Positions 1 to 8,427 are shown, counted from the first letter of the stretch. The stretch is DNA of 64,000 nt from Listeria_A hofi (GCF_963575615.1 NZ_CAUYTL010000001.1:201366-265365), one strand, 5' to 3'. Notes: generated by a model from the letters alone, not told the origin. Numbers and translations: made by a program.

Positions 1-228
1 AAAAAAGAGCTCCAACAAATAGAGGAGCTACTACATCGAGCACGCCAATGTCAGGATTTGAATGAACGCGAGCCTTTTTACGACCAGATAGAGCAATTTG
101 TGCGGGACAATCATTTATTCCTATTTTTAGAACATTTGACCAAACACCAATTCATCCACACAACAATCAAAACCGAAGAAACGCACCTATACGGCCATTT
201 AAATTTAAAAAAACTATGGATTGACTAA
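1..228 (+). CDS. C-terminal fragment of an unrecognised protein (cut by window edge)
   Basis: The frame is open from base 1 to a TAA at 226-228, giving 75 residues; the start lies left of the window. The visible tail is hydrophilic and helical, with many His, Gln, Leu and charged residues, and ends in KKLWID. There is no membrane segment or Cys pair. The gene is convergent with the minus-strand panE operon and its stop codon overlaps that operon's last stop by a few bases. I do not recognise the family; a tail of a regulator or transferase is possible but unsupported. Reality as a coding region is inferred from the open frame and plausible composition. Confidence 0.5.
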   Translation, partial: KKELQQIEELLHRARQCQDLNEREPFYDQIEQFVRDNHLFLFLEHLTKHQFIHTTIKTEETHLYGHLNLKKLWID

Positions 229-608
229 AAAACGAGCAAAAGGCTCTTCACAATACCAAATACGAACAGCAACAAATAAAGAATCGCGAAAGCAAAGAAG
301 CAAATCCGCCAATAACCGCGAATCACTTTTTGGAAATTGATAACTCCTTGTGATTTGGCATATAGCGCGACAAACAAAATACCAATCAAGAATAAAAATA
401 GAAAAATATATAATAAAAAAGATTGATCAAACAATACAATCATAAAGAAATGAACCGCTAAAATCAGGAAAAACGTCGTAACATCGGCGCTTTGCTTCAC
501 TGCTTTTGGCGTTCTTTTCGTTATGTTTTGCGCCACAATAAATGTGACCGTAAAAATAAGAACCGGAGCCACAATTACAAGCGCCGTTATATTCGTTAAC
601 CAATTCAC
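225..608 (-). CDS. DUF3397-like small membrane protein
   Basis: A 127-residue, very hydrophobic protein with about four membrane helices (roughly residues 5-27, 43-60, 62-84 and 100-125) and a short basic loop containing KRTPKAVKQSADVTTF, typical of DUF3397 as I recall it. The start is GTG at 606-608, overlapping the panE stop as GTGA, which suggests translational coupling. DUF3397 genes commonly sit between panE-type and bshC/mraZ genes in Firmicutes, fitting this location. The function is unknown; it acts in the cytoplasmic membrane. The family name comes from memory of the motif and context, so moderate confidence. Confidence 0.7.
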   Translation of the reverse strand: MNWLTNITALVIVAPVLIFTVTFIVAQNITKRTPKAVKQSADVTTFFLILAVHFFMIVLFDQSFLLYIFLFLFLIGILFVALYAKSQGVINFQKVIRGYWRICFFAFAILYLLLFVFGIVKSLLLVF

Positions 609-1492
609 CGTAAATACTCTCCTTCCAGCCCTTTCACTAAGCCGTATAATGTTTCAGAAATTAGAGCCTCTTTCCCCTGCGTCTGAGCAAGCCTCACAAT
701 CGCCCCAGAAATACTCTCTATCTCTGTTCGCCGCTTTTCTCGCACATCCATTGCCATCGAAGAAAAATTAGCCGCTGTCGCCTCGCATATTGCCGTCACT
801 TTTTGTAGCGAATTTTCTCTATTTAGCACACCCGCTACTTCACGCGTCAGGTCTACCAATACTTTATAAAAACTTTCATTATGTAATAACGCCCCATTCG
901 GCACCCCAAGAATCGCCGTCAATGGATTAATCACCGCATTCGCCAATAATTTATTATAAACCATTTCTTCAAAATCCGCCTGCTCGAAAAACGGAAAATC
1001 AGAATTAGCCTTTAATATCTGCGCTAGCTCTTCATGCATCTTCCCACGATAAACAGCCCAATTCGTTCGTCCGACTCCGCGCCACGCAACGGTTGTAGCA
1101 TCTAGCTTCCCTGCACCGTGTTCACAAGTTCCGAGAAGAATCGTTTTGTGCGATAGATTGGGTAACAAACCTAAATGCCCAATGCCATTTTGCAAAAATA
1201 GAAGTGGCGTGTTTTCAGGAATTTGCGCAAGCTTTTCGACCAATTCTTCTAATTGGTAGGATTTCACGGTTATGATAACAAAATCGATGGTTGTGAAATC
1301 AGCATGAGTGAGAGGTGTTGCGTGAGCTTTGTATTTTGTTCCTACTTTGCCAGCCATAACTGTTATCCCATTGTTTTCAATGTTGTCAGCTTGTTCGTTG
1401 GAGCGTGTGAATAGCGTCACGTCTGCTTGGAGCACCCCTGCGTATAGTAGGCCTAGAGATCCTGCGCCAATAATGCCGATTTGATATGTCAT
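605..1492 (-). CDS. panE: 2-dehydropantoate 2-reductase (ketopantoate reductase family)
   Basis: 295 residues. The N-terminus has the Rossmann nucleotide motif IGIIGAGSLGLLYAG (residues 5-19) and the body contains FVIITVKSYQ and LLFLQNGIGH, both typical of the ApbA/PanE family. The C-terminal helical domain carries the N-K-L-L-A-N-A-V-I-N-P catalytic-helix region around residue 185. It reduces ketopantoate to pantoate with NADPH in pantothenate/CoA synthesis, in the cytoplasm. AAAAAGGAGGGATAAC precedes the ATG. It is the first gene of a two-gene unit with the DUF3397 gene. Firmicutes often carry several paralogues, so the physiological substrate of this copy is not certain. Confidence 0.85.
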   Translation of the reverse strand: MTYQIGIIGAGSLGLLYAGVLQADVTLFTRSNEQADNIENNGITVMAGKVGTKYKAHATPLTHADFTTIDFVIITVKSYQLEELVEKLAQIPENTPLLFLQNGIGHLGLLPNLSHKTILLGTCEHGAGKLDATTVAWRGVGRTNWAVYRGKMHEELAQILKANSDFPFFEQADFEEMVYNKLLANAVINPLTAILGVPNGALLHNESFYKVLVDLTREVAGVLNRENSLQKVTAICEATAANFSSMAMDVREKRRTEIESISGAIVRLAQTQGKEALISETLYGLVKGLEGEYLR

Positions 1493-1614
1493 GTTATCCC
1501 TCCTTTTTTTGCACCTTGGTTTTTATTTTAGCAAAGGTAGTGAGATTTTGCATGGATTTAGTAGGTTTGGCGTCTTGGTGTATCGTTTCAATTTTGGCCT
1601 AGTAGTGGTTTTCA

Positions 1615-1890
1615 ACTTAGCGTCCTAAAGCACTGGTGGATTACCTACTCACTGCGTTCGCATGCATATTGAGGCTCTTCTTGTTTTATGGACTTCTCGT
1701 TCATTTCTAAATTTTCCTAGTTTAGCGCATAAGAACCACTGAGGGATTACCTGCTCGCTTTGCTCGCATGCATATTGAGGCTCTTCTTGTTTTATGGACT
1801 TCTCGTTCATTTCTAAATTTTCCTAGTTTAGCGCATAAGAACCACTGAGGGATTACCTGCTCGCTTTGCTCGCATGCATATTGAGGCTCT
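1615..1890. repeat. 106-bp direct tandem repeat, 2.6 copies
   Basis: Three copies begin with (c/t)TTAGCG at 1615, 1721 and 1827, a constant 106-bp period. The first copy is diverged in its front half (CACTGGTGGATTACCTACTC against CACTGAGGGATTACCTGCTC) but identical in its back half. The second and the truncated third copy are identical over the 64 bp they share. A GGCTCT...AGAGCC inverted repeat sits at the right edge (about 1885-1918). The block fills the gap between panE and the rpmF terminator. A 94-residue open frame running through it is a by-product of the repeat. Confidence 0.85.
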
Positions 1891-1928
1891 AATTCAGCAT
1901 AGTATGCTTCATAAGAGCCACAACAAAC

Positions 1929-1968
1929 AAAAAACCCAGAAGATCCATGGCGTCTTCTGGGTTTTTTA
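1929..1968 (-). terminator. Rho-independent terminator after rpmF
   Basis: Inverted repeat AAACCCAGAAGA / TCTTCTGGGTTT with a 9-nt loop, flanked by A-runs and T-runs on both sides, so it could work in both directions. It lies 40 nt downstream of the rpmF stop. Confidence 0.85.
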
Positions 1969-2007
1969 TTTGACAAGCGTACGTATCGCTTGCTTTGTTC
2001 ACGCAAA

Positions 2008-2184
2008 TTAGTTGCTTTCTACTACTTCTTTGCCGTTGTATTGACCACACTCAGGACAAATACGGTGAGAAAGTTTGTACTCGCCACAATTAGGGCACTC
2101 AACCATACCAGGCACTTGTAATTTGAAGTGCGTACGACGCTTGCGTTTTTTTGTTTTAGATGTTCTTCTAAAAGGTACTGCCAT
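2008..2184 (-). CDS. rpmF: 50S ribosomal protein L32
   Basis: 58 residues beginning MAVPFRRTSKTKKRKRRTH, the classic bL32 N-terminus, then a zinc ribbon C-P-N-C ... C-P-E-C (about residues 30-46), so this is the four-cysteine zinc-binding form. It is a structural protein of the large ribosomal subunit. The ATG at 2182-2184 is chosen because AAGGAGG lies 9 nt upstream; an in-frame ATG two codons earlier would sit only 3 nt from it. The gene is directly downstream of the DUF177 gene, the arrangement seen in most bacteria, and is followed by a strong hairpin. Confidence 0.97.
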   Translation of the reverse strand: MAVPFRRTSKTKKRKRRTHFKLQVPGMVECPNCGEYKLSHRICPECGQYNGKEVVESN

Positions 2185-2280
2185 TTCCATACACCTCCTT
2201 CGCGACTTCCAGATATCTCCTTCATCGCAATCCATCTAAGAAAAATTTCTTTCTCTTAAAATATATTCCAGCTCTTAGAA

Positions 2281-2808
2281 TTAGTTTTCTTCCTTATCAA
2301 AGAAATCGGCTAATCCTGCAAGACGAGGATCCACTCTTGTTTCTGCTTGCTTTGCTTGTTGTTCCAGCTCTTCTTCCGTTATAACATTCCAATCGTTTCC
2401 TTCTGATAACGCATTTTCTACATTATCACTATAAACTTGCATCGGAATCTCAAGTAAAAGTAATTCTTCAATTACTGGTAACGCATCAATTTTGTCGCCA
2501 TCCATCAAATGATGTGTTTCGTCTAGCACCTTCTCCTCTTTGTCTACATACGTTTCAATAGATTCGATGTGGTACGTATAAATAACATCTTCAAATGTTC
2601 TGGCACATGGCAAGACAATTGTTCCCTCTAAAACAAGATTGATTGAAACCGAATCTTGGCGTACAGCCATGTTTCCCGAAACATTCACCAGACTCGCTGA
2701 ACGAACATCGTGATTATGTTCTTTCAAATATTCCGTTACGTCAATTTCTTGTTCAATCGGTACTTTCTTACCACGGTATTTCTGTAGTTGAATTAATGAC
2801 CATTTCAT
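2281..2808 (-). CDS. ylbN: YceD/YlbN family protein (DUF177)
   Basis: 175 residues of the DUF177 (YceD) family, recognised by length, acidic composition, position upstream of rpmF and the conserved LVLEGTIVLPCARTFEDV segment. In other bacteria and plants YceD-type proteins are linked to 23S rRNA processing or accumulation; that role here is by family only. There is no membrane segment. The ATG at 2806-2808 is preceded by GGAGTG at good spacing. It is the first gene of a two-gene operon with rpmF, 96 nt apart, and is driven by the near-consensus promoter at 2838-2866. Confidence 0.88.
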   Translation of the reverse strand: MKWSLIQLQKYRGKKVPIEQEIDVTEYLKEHNHDVRSASLVNVSGNMAVRQDSVSINLVLEGTIVLPCARTFEDVIYTYHIESIETYVDKEEKVLDETHHLMDGDKIDALPVIEELLLLEIPMQVYSDNVENALSEGNDWNVITEEELEQQAKQAETRVDPRLAGLADFFDKEEN

Positions 2809-2837
2809 CGTTTATCACTCCAAGCGCAACAAAAAAT

Positions 2838-2866
2838 ATTATAGACTTTTCTAAGCCTTTTGTCAA
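2838..2866 (-). promoter_or_regulatory. Sigma-A promoter of the ylbN-rpmF operon
   Basis: On the minus strand TTGACA (2861-2866), a 17-nt spacer and TATAAT (2838-2843): a perfect match to both hexamers. It lies about 30 nt upstream of the ylbN start. Confidence 0.88.
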
Positions 2867-3037
2867 TCCCTATTTCCTAACCGAACCATGTTCCCCAGCC
2901 CTTTTTTGTGGTATTCTGGAAGTAATCAAAAGGCGAACCTGTAAAAAGCTCTTTTTAAGCCTAACACAATCGAAGCACCAAATCCAAGTAGATTGATTTA
3001 CGATTACTTGGCACTTTCAAAACATGGAGTTGATAAA

Positions 3038-4216
3038 ATGAAAGCAACTGGCATTATCGTAGAATATAATCCTTTTCACAATGGACATTTATTGCATTTA
3101 CAAGAAGCACGAAAACGAACGCAGGCGGACGTTATTATCGCTGTCATGAGTGGCTCTTTTCTACAGCGCGGCGAACCAGCGCTTCTACCAAAATGGGAAC
3201 GAGCGCAGATGGCAATCGATGCTGGTGTTGATCTCATTGTAGAACTCCCCTTTTCATTTGCCACACAACAAGCTGCTATTTTTGCCAATGGAGCGGTTGA
3301 AATATTAGATGCGCTAGGCATTCAATCCGTCTTTTTTGGTAGCGAGAATGGTGATGCACAAACCTTTAGTAAAGTAGCAAAATTAATAACGGAACAGAGC
3401 GTCCAGTTTAAAGCGATTATAAGGCGTTTTTTAGACAATAAAACGAATAGTTACGCAACAGCTTGGCATGCCGCTATAAACGAACTAGCGCCCGATTTGA
3501 CGCTTGATTTAGCACAACCAAATAATATTTTAGGATTTCATTACACATTGGCTATTATTGAACAAAAAAAACAGATAGAAATCGCCACAATGCCTCGTCA
3601 AAGTGCAGCATATCATGAACAAACACCGACGCACCACTCGATTGCAAGCGCGACCTCCATCCGATCAATGTTACTGGCAAACGATTGGAAATCTGTTCGG
3701 CAATATGTTCCTGATACAACACTAACTATTTTGCAAAAATATCGTGAAACACACTCCTTTATAACTTGGCAGGATTTTTGGCCACTTCTTAAATATCAGC
3801 TTGTTATTACGCCTGCCAAACAGCTTCAACATATACGCGGCGTCTCAGAAGGAATCGAGAATCGGTTGCAACAAGCAGGACTTCACGCCACTAATTTTGA
3901 CGAATTTTTAAAAAATGCCACAACAAAACGTTACAGTGACTCTCGCATTAAACGCACTTCTTTGCAGGTTTTAGCAAAACAGACATCCCCTACAGAAAAC
4001 TATATACGACTATTAGGAATGTCTAAAGCAGGTCAGCAATACCTTCGCCAAATAAAAAAAGATATTACATTACCACTTATCAGCACTGCCTCAAAAGCAA
4101 ATCCAGCATTGATTGATAACGACATTCGTGCAGCGAAATTATATTCTCTAGCACCAACGTTAGAAAATCAATTTTTGCGAGATTTTCATACACCGCCGTA
4201 TAGAAAAAAGCCTTAA
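3038..4216 (+). CDS. tmcAL: tRNA(Met) cytidine acetate ligase (TmcAL/YlbM)
   Basis: 392 residues from the ATG at 3038, which has GGAG 9 nt upstream; the frame opens earlier but without a ribosome site. The N-terminus MKATGIIVEYNPFHNGHLLH holds the HxGH nucleotidyltransferase signature, followed by MSGSFLQRGEPALLPKWERA and LPFSFATQQA, diagnostic of the YlbM/DUF795 family. B. subtilis TmcAL makes ac4C34 on elongator tRNA-Met from acetate and ATP. It is cytoplasmic and diverges from ylbN. Its stop lies inside a hairpin shared with the convergent ylbL. Confidence 0.93.
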   Translation: MKATGIIVEYNPFHNGHLLHLQEARKRTQADVIIAVMSGSFLQRGEPALLPKWERAQMAIDAGVDLIVELPFSFATQQAAIFANGAVEILDALGIQSVFFGSENGDAQTFSKVAKLITEQSVQFKAIIRRFLDNKTNSYATAWHAAINELAPDLTLDLAQPNNILGFHYTLAIIEQKKQIEIATMPRQSAAYHEQTPTHHSIASATSIRSMLLANDWKSVRQYVPDTTLTILQKYRETHSFITWQDFWPLLKYQLVITPAKQLQHIRGVSEGIENRLQQAGLHATNFDEFLKNATTKRYSDSRIKRTSLQVLAKQTSPTENYIRLLGMSKAGQQYLRQIKKDITLPLISTASKANPALIDNDIRAAKLYSLAPTLENQFLRDFHTPPYRKKP

Positions 4217-4238
4217 TCAACGCGATTAAGGCTTCATT
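4204..4238. terminator. Shared hairpin at the tmcAL/ylbL convergent ends
   Basis: GCCTTAATC-AACGC-GATTAAGGC with an A-run on the left and a T-rich right side. It overlaps the tmcAL stop and reaches the ylbL stop, so it probably ends both transcripts. Confidence 0.75.
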
Positions 4239-5286
4239 TGTTTTCTTTCAATGTTTTCAAGTAATCCAACGCGTCTTGGAACGTCTTGACAGGAACTACT
4301 TTCATCTTAGAATCGATCGCTTTCGCCGTTTTAATTGCATCTTCATAGTTACTAACAGCATTCGGTTGTGCTTTTTTCATCTCTGGTGTTATCGTATCGT
4401 CTGGTGCAAAGAAAATCTCGACATCATCACGATCTGCGGCTACAATCTTCTGAACAATACCACCGATTCGGCCGACATTGCCGTCAATATCAATCGTTCC
4501 TGTTCCTGCAATATTATGCCCTTTCGTCCAATCTGTTTTCCCAAAATGATTGTAGATTTCTAGCGTGAACATAAGTCCAGCAGATGGTCCACCAATTTTC
4601 TCAGAGTCAATTGTTATTTTCGGGTCCGTGACTAATTTTTGGTCATCCACCAGTGAAATCCCGATTCCAGGCGTTCCCTTTTGATCAATATCAATAAGTT
4701 CCACTGATGCTTTTTCAGATTTATCTTGGTGTTTATAGCTAACTTCGACCTTGTCCCCCACTTTTTTACTGCGTACATACTGGATAAATTCCGCACTCGA
4801 TTCAAACGATTTCCCATCAATTGCTGTAATCAAATCGCCTGCTTCAAGCACCTTTGCTGCCGGTGCATCAGGCATCACGCTGAGCACATATACACCGCGA
4901 TATTCAATTTTCACTGATTGTCCTGCCGCTTTATACGCAACTTGGATAGCATTATTTTTGGATTGATTCATAAGTGACAACTGACGCACATTATACTCTT
5001 CATCCGTTTCATTTTCCCCGCGCACATCTGATTCTTTCTCAATTTCCTGATACGGCAACACTTTTGCTGCTAAATACGAATAAATATTAGCTTGCCCCAT
5101 TGCAATCGTTACTAACCGAAAAACACCTTCACTATTACTTGGATGTCCTTCAACCGTCACCAGCGTGCTAAGCTTATCTGCGCTTCCTGGTCGTGTCACA
5201 TAATACGGTAGTGGTACAAAAAATGCCACAACCAAAGCCAAAACAACCAGACCAGCTAAAAGTTTTTTCCAATTCTTTTTAATCAT
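4234..5286 (-). CDS. ylbL: Membrane-anchored PDZ/Lon-type serine protease (YlbL/SepM-like)
   Basis: 350 residues: a membrane anchor at about 9-29 followed by YVTRPGSA, a PDZ domain around 125-200 (VYVLSVMPDAPAAKVLEAGD), and a C-terminal Lon-like proteolytic domain with the catalytic Ser in KIGGPSAGLMF (about 235) and the Lys in IGGIVQKIVAA (about 280). The active domain would lie outside the membrane. Relatives are B. subtilis YlbL and streptococcal SepM, which trims a competence peptide; the substrate here is unknown. It overlaps coaD by 8 nt (ATGATTAA), so it is coupled to it, and is the last gene of the ylb operon. Confidence 0.92.
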   Translation of the reverse strand: MIKKNWKKLLAGLVVLALVVAFFVPLPYYVTRPGSADKLSTLVTVEGHPSNSEGVFRLVTIAMGQANIYSYLAAKVLPYQEIEKESDVRGENETDEEYNVRQLSLMNQSKNNAIQVAYKAAGQSVKIEYRGVYVLSVMPDAPAAKVLEAGDLITAIDGKSFESSAEFIQYVRSKKVGDKVEVSYKHQDKSEKASVELIDIDQKGTPGIGISLVDDQKLVTDPKITIDSEKIGGPSAGLMFTLEIYNHFGKTDWTKGHNIAGTGTIDIDGNVGRIGGIVQKIVAADRDDVEIFFAPDDTITPEMKKAQPNAVSNYEDAIKTAKAIDSKMKVVPVKTFQDALDYLKTLKENK

Positions 5287-5779
5287 CTTGTTTCTCCTGT
5301 ACCTCTAATTTATTTAGCAACGCTTGATGCACAATCGGCGGCACCAATTCAGCAATATTGCCATTATACCGTGCAACTTCTTTCACAATACTTGAGCTCA
5401 AAAATGAATACTGCGAACTTGTCATAATAAAGAAGGTCTCAATATGGTCATCTAACACCCGGTTCATCGACGTAATTTGCATCTCGTATTCAAAGTCACT
5501 AACTGCTCGTAGTCCACGCACAATAACGCTGGCCTCTTTCTCTTTTGCATAGTCCACAAGCAAGCCTGAAGCACTTTCTATATGTACATTCGGCAAATGC
5601 TTCGTCACCTGCTCCATCAGAAAGATTCGTTCTGCTACATCGAACAATGACTTCTTTGACGAATTATTCAAAATAGCTACATACAGTACATCGAAAACCT
5701 TTGCCGCTCGTGTAATAATATCCAGATGACCGTTCGTAATTGGATCAAAACTGCCCGGGCACACCGCTACTTTACTCAT
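5279..5779 (-). CDS. coaD: Phosphopantetheine adenylyltransferase
   Basis: 166 residues from the ATG at 5777-5779, the usual CoaD length; AAGGAAGTGG precedes it. The N-terminus AVCPGSFDPITNGHLDII has the TxGH nucleotidyltransferase motif, and VIVRGLRAVSDFEYEMQ and SSSIVKEVARYNG are the second and third family signatures. It adenylates 4'-phosphopantetheine to dephospho-CoA, the penultimate step of CoA synthesis, in the cytoplasm. Its start overlaps the rsmD stop (ATGAGTAA) and its stop overlaps the ylbL start, so three genes are tightly coupled. Confidence 0.97.
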   Translation of the reverse strand: MSKVAVCPGSFDPITNGHLDIITRAAKVFDVLYVAILNNSSKKSLFDVAERIFLMEQVTKHLPNVHIESASGLLVDYAKEKEASVIVRGLRAVSDFEYEMQITSMNRVLDDHIETFFIMTSSQYSFLSSSIVKEVARYNGNIAELVPPIVHQALLNKLEVQEKQDD

Positions 5780-6344
5780 TTTCTGCCACTTCCTTTTCAT
5801 ATTCGAAAATCGAGAGCACTGTAATACCGTAGCGCTCTTCCCGAATTTTTGTAAACTCAGCAACAACATCGGGTAACACAGCATCTGCATCGTGCTCACA
5901 AATCACAAGGGCGCCATCTGCCACCAACTTATGCTCAGACAACGACATCATTAATTGCTCCAACTGTTGTTTCTTATAAGGTGGGTCCAAAAATATCAAA
6001 TCAAAAAACCATTCATTCTTAGCCAAAACTTTCAACGCACGTTTCGCTTCGTTTCTAAAAATATGCGCTTGCTTCTCCAAGTGACAGGCCGACACATTCA
6101 AATGCACCGTCTTAATAGCAGCCTGCGCCTGATCAATAAACACACACTCACTCGCTCCACGGCTAAGCGCTTCGATGCCAAGTCCACCACTACCTGCAAA
6201 CAAATCTAAGACCTTTTCTCCATCAAAAAAAGGCCCAATAATCGAAAACAACGACTCTTTAATTTTGTCCGTCGTCGGTCTCGTATTCGTCCCCGGAACC
6301 GCCTTCAAATGATGACCTTTACGTTCTCCTGCAATAACCCTCAT
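5772..6344 (-). CDS. rsmD: 16S rRNA (guanine(966)-N2)-methyltransferase
   Basis: 190 residues from the ATG at 6342-6344, preceded by GGAGGT; an upstream in-frame TTG lies within that ribosome site and is rejected. Motifs: MRVIAGERKGHHLKAVPG at the N-terminus, VLDLFAGSGGLGIEALSRGA for SAM binding (about 45-64), and LIFLDPPYKKQ with the DPPY catalytic motif. It methylates G966 of 16S rRNA. The gene pair rsmD-coaD is conserved across Firmicutes. Confidence 0.95.
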   Translation of the reverse strand: MRVIAGERKGHHLKAVPGTNTRPTTDKIKESLFSIIGPFFDGEKVLDLFAGSGGLGIEALSRGASECVFIDQAQAAIKTVHLNVSACHLEKQAHIFRNEAKRALKVLAKNEWFFDLIFLDPPYKKQQLEQLMMSLSEHKLVADGALVICEHDADAVLPDVVAEFTKIREERYGITVLSIFEYEKEVAENE

Positions 6345-6475
6345 ATGTACCTCCAAAAATAGAAAGCGACATAACTCAATCTCTAAAACCTGAGAAATCG
6401 AATCATGCCACTAAATTTAAATATCATCTAAACAATTCGAGCACTTTCGCCGATTTATCTTGTCTAAAATCTAGC

Positions 6476-6757
6476 TTAAATACTGATTTGCACATCATCC
6501 ATACGGTCACGAAACTTCATATCTTTCTTTGATTCATATTCGGTGTTTAAAAACGGCCGATACGAAATTTCGATACGCTTCACATAATGGAAACGCGATA
6601 ACTTAGCCGAAATTTCTTCCACATCTACCATATCGCAATATAACACCGCATACTTTAGTTTTCTAGAAACGTAATGCACATTTCCAAAACGCTTTAAAGA
6701 ACGTACTTGCTTCAAATGATTCATCCAAATAATAATGGATTGACGTTCATTCTCCAT
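6476..6757 (-). CDS. ylbG: YlbG family protein (DUF2129)
   Basis: 93 residues, matching the usual YlbG length. It begins ENERQSIIIWMNHLKQVRSLKRFG and contains YVSRKLKYAVLYCD and VKRIEISYRPFLNTEYE, features of DUF2129. It is a small cytoplasmic protein of unknown function, always found between ylbF and rsmD in Bacilli. GAGGGGGGAAGGCA precedes the ATG. The gap to ylbF is 15 nt. About 130 nt without a visible signal separate it from rsmD. Confidence 0.9.
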   Translation of the reverse strand: MENERQSIIIWMNHLKQVRSLKRFGNVHYVSRKLKYAVLYCDMVDVEEISAKLSRFHYVKRIEISYRPFLNTEYESKKDMKFRDRMDDVQISI

Positions 6758-6772
6758 TGCCTTCCCCCCTCT

Positions 6773-7222
6773 TTAAGCTGAGCAGCCACAACCGCCGCCT
6801 GATCCACACCCTCCTGTAGAACAAGAAGATTTCGTTTCAAAAAACGGATTTCCAGTTGGGACTTTAATATTTTCTGAGACAGCATCTGCCAAAATCAAAC
6901 TTATTTCGTCAAGCAAGCTCTGTAAATCCATCTCCGCTTGCCGGAATGCCGCAACATGTTCATCCATATCGACATCACGTTTATACTGACGAGCCAAACG
7001 ATTCACTTCTTTATAATCTGGATGATAGCGACCAAAACGTTGCACTTCATCGTATTGTTCCTTTATCTTTGCCAAGCGCTTAATACGCTGTTGTGTTGGT
7101 AAACTTGTCTCCATTTGGTGTGCACATTCACGATAACGATCTGCTTCTGCTGACACCAAAACCATCGATGCAAGGTCATCTGACATATCTAGCAATGCCA
7201 GAGTTTCCATTGTAGCAAGCAT
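6773..7222 (-). CDS. ylbF: YlbF/RicF, subunit of the Ric (Y) complex
   Basis: 149 residues from the internal ATG at about 7220, preceded by AGAGGGTGG; this length equals B. subtilis YlbF, while the longer frame lacks a ribosome site. It is a helical Com_YlbF domain (residues about 1-120) with a Cys/Gly-rich tail, SCSTGGCGSGGGCGCSA. In B. subtilis RicA-RicF-RicT binds iron-sulphur clusters through such cysteines and promotes RNase Y-dependent mRNA maturation and competence/biofilm development. The Cys tail seen here supports the same role. The exact base of the start is uncertain by a position or two. Confidence 0.92.
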   Translation of the reverse strand: MLATMETLALLDMSDDLASMVLVSAEADRYRECAHQMETSLPTQQRIKRLAKIKEQYDEVQRFGRYHPDYKEVNRLARQYKRDVDMDEHVAAFRQAEMDLQSLLDEISLILADAVSENIKVPTGNPFFETKSSCSTGGCGSGGGCGCSA

Positions 7223-7290
7223 GTTGCCACCCTCTTTCCATCGTAAATCAATTACAAGCTTCATTATAACACGATTCGTCAGAAAACGCC

Positions 7291-8343
7291 TTACTTTTGC
7301 AAGAAGTTCTGCGTATAAAATTTCCGATAAGTTCCAGCTCCTATATCCGTAAAGCTGTTATCAAATAGATTTTTGCGGTGCCCTGCTGAATTCAACCAGC
7401 CCTCTACAGCTGCAGGCCCATCCAAATAATTAGAAGCAATATTTTCCGCCGCCTTCATGTAATCAATATTCGCTCGGTTCATTCGATCAGCAAGCGTCCC
7501 ATATGTTGGCGAGTCATGATCGAAATATTTATTCTCATACATATCCACACTGTGGCCATATGCTACTTGCGCCACGTCTTCGTTCCAATTTAGTTTTCCT
7601 TTGCCGTACCGTTCACGGAAAATATTTGAAATATCAAAAACCTGCTGGTCAGAAGCTTTATCCACCTTATCCCATTGCGCATCCGTCACTGTATCCTTAA
7701 AAATATCGCCTTGATACGTCATCTCATACGGATGCATTTTTATGAGCGATAGCTTATTAAAATATCGAACACTGATTACCTTGGACTCAAACTTATCAAA
7801 ATTAACCTGCGCATAAACACCATTCCCCAAACTTATAAGCGGTCGGATATTCAACTCATCCTCAGACAATTCAAATCGATAATAATTATCTTCATAATTA
7901 AATGTTATCTCTGACTGTAATTTCATATTCAAAAAAACTTTCTCCGTGGGCATATCAATCTCAAACGGCTTCAGTGGCAACTTGTCTCCTAGTGCATAAA
8001 TCGTCTGCACCTTCTTATTCATCACGCCGACTTGCATATATTGACTATCCGTTTGATGAAAAATATAGTTCTGATAACTGTAAAGTGAAGTATCCACTCG
8101 TTTAGGATCTCCATATTCTTTAATAAGTAAATCCACATCTTTATTGATATAAGCCGCAAGACTCGCCTGCGTTTCTGCTTTTGGGCCACTCTCATTCGTT
8201 TTGTTCTTATCTACATTTCCTTGTTGCACTGCCTTATCATCGACAGAATTCACGTCTGTAGGCGTTTCAAAAAATAAATCCGTATAGTACCCCACAAAGA
8301 GGCACACTACTACTACACATATTGTTCTTAAAATAAATCGCAT
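7291..8343 (-). CDS. ylbC: Membrane-anchored CAP-domain protein (YlbC-like)
   Basis: About 350 residues. The ATG four codons into the open frame is chosen because GGAGGAG lies 11 nt upstream. An N-terminal membrane segment (about 3-20) is followed by a Thr/Asn-rich linker, a CAP-associated domain (about 55-195, containing LLIKEYGDPKRVD) and a C-terminal CAP/SCP domain (about 225-350) with AYGHSVDMYENKYFDHDSP, AAENIASNY and GHRKNLFD, which hold the conserved His/Glu residues. It is presumably exposed at the outer membrane face or secreted. The function of bacterial CAP proteins is unclear. It is the first gene of the minus-strand ylbC-F-G-rsmD-coaD-ylbL run. Confidence 0.88.
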   Translation of the reverse strand: MRFILRTICVVVVCLFVGYYTDLFFETPTDVNSVDDKAVQQGNVDKNKTNESGPKAETQASLAAYINKDVDLLIKEYGDPKRVDTSLYSYQNYIFHQTDSQYMQVGVMNKKVQTIYALGDKLPLKPFEIDMPTEKVFLNMKLQSEITFNYEDNYYRFELSEDELNIRPLISLGNGVYAQVNFDKFESKVISVRYFNKLSLIKMHPYEMTYQGDIFKDTVTDAQWDKVDKASDQQVFDISNIFRERYGKGKLNWNEDVAQVAYGHSVDMYENKYFDHDSPTYGTLADRMNRANIDYMKAAENIASNYLDGPAAVEGWLNSAGHRKNLFDNSFTDIGAGTYRKFYTQNFLQK

Positions 8344-8427
8344 AAACTTCTGCACTCCTCCATGCTACTGCCTCTATTGTATCGGCTTTTCCTCAAAATT
8401 ACTAGTAAGAAAATCTATATTTTTTCA

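Noticed and set aside
1615..1890. Possible CRISPR array
   Set aside because: The period of 106 bp is uniform and whole units repeat; there are no short repeats separated by unique spacers and no cas genes.
1722..2006. 94-residue minus-strand open frame across the 106-bp repeat
   Set aside because: It exists because 106-bp copies keep a frame open; the predicted protein is a basic repeat without a ribosome site and ends inside the rpmF terminator region.
2643..2996. 117-residue plus-strand frame over ylbN
   Set aside because: It is antisense to ylbN, covers the ylbN promoter and has no ribosome site.
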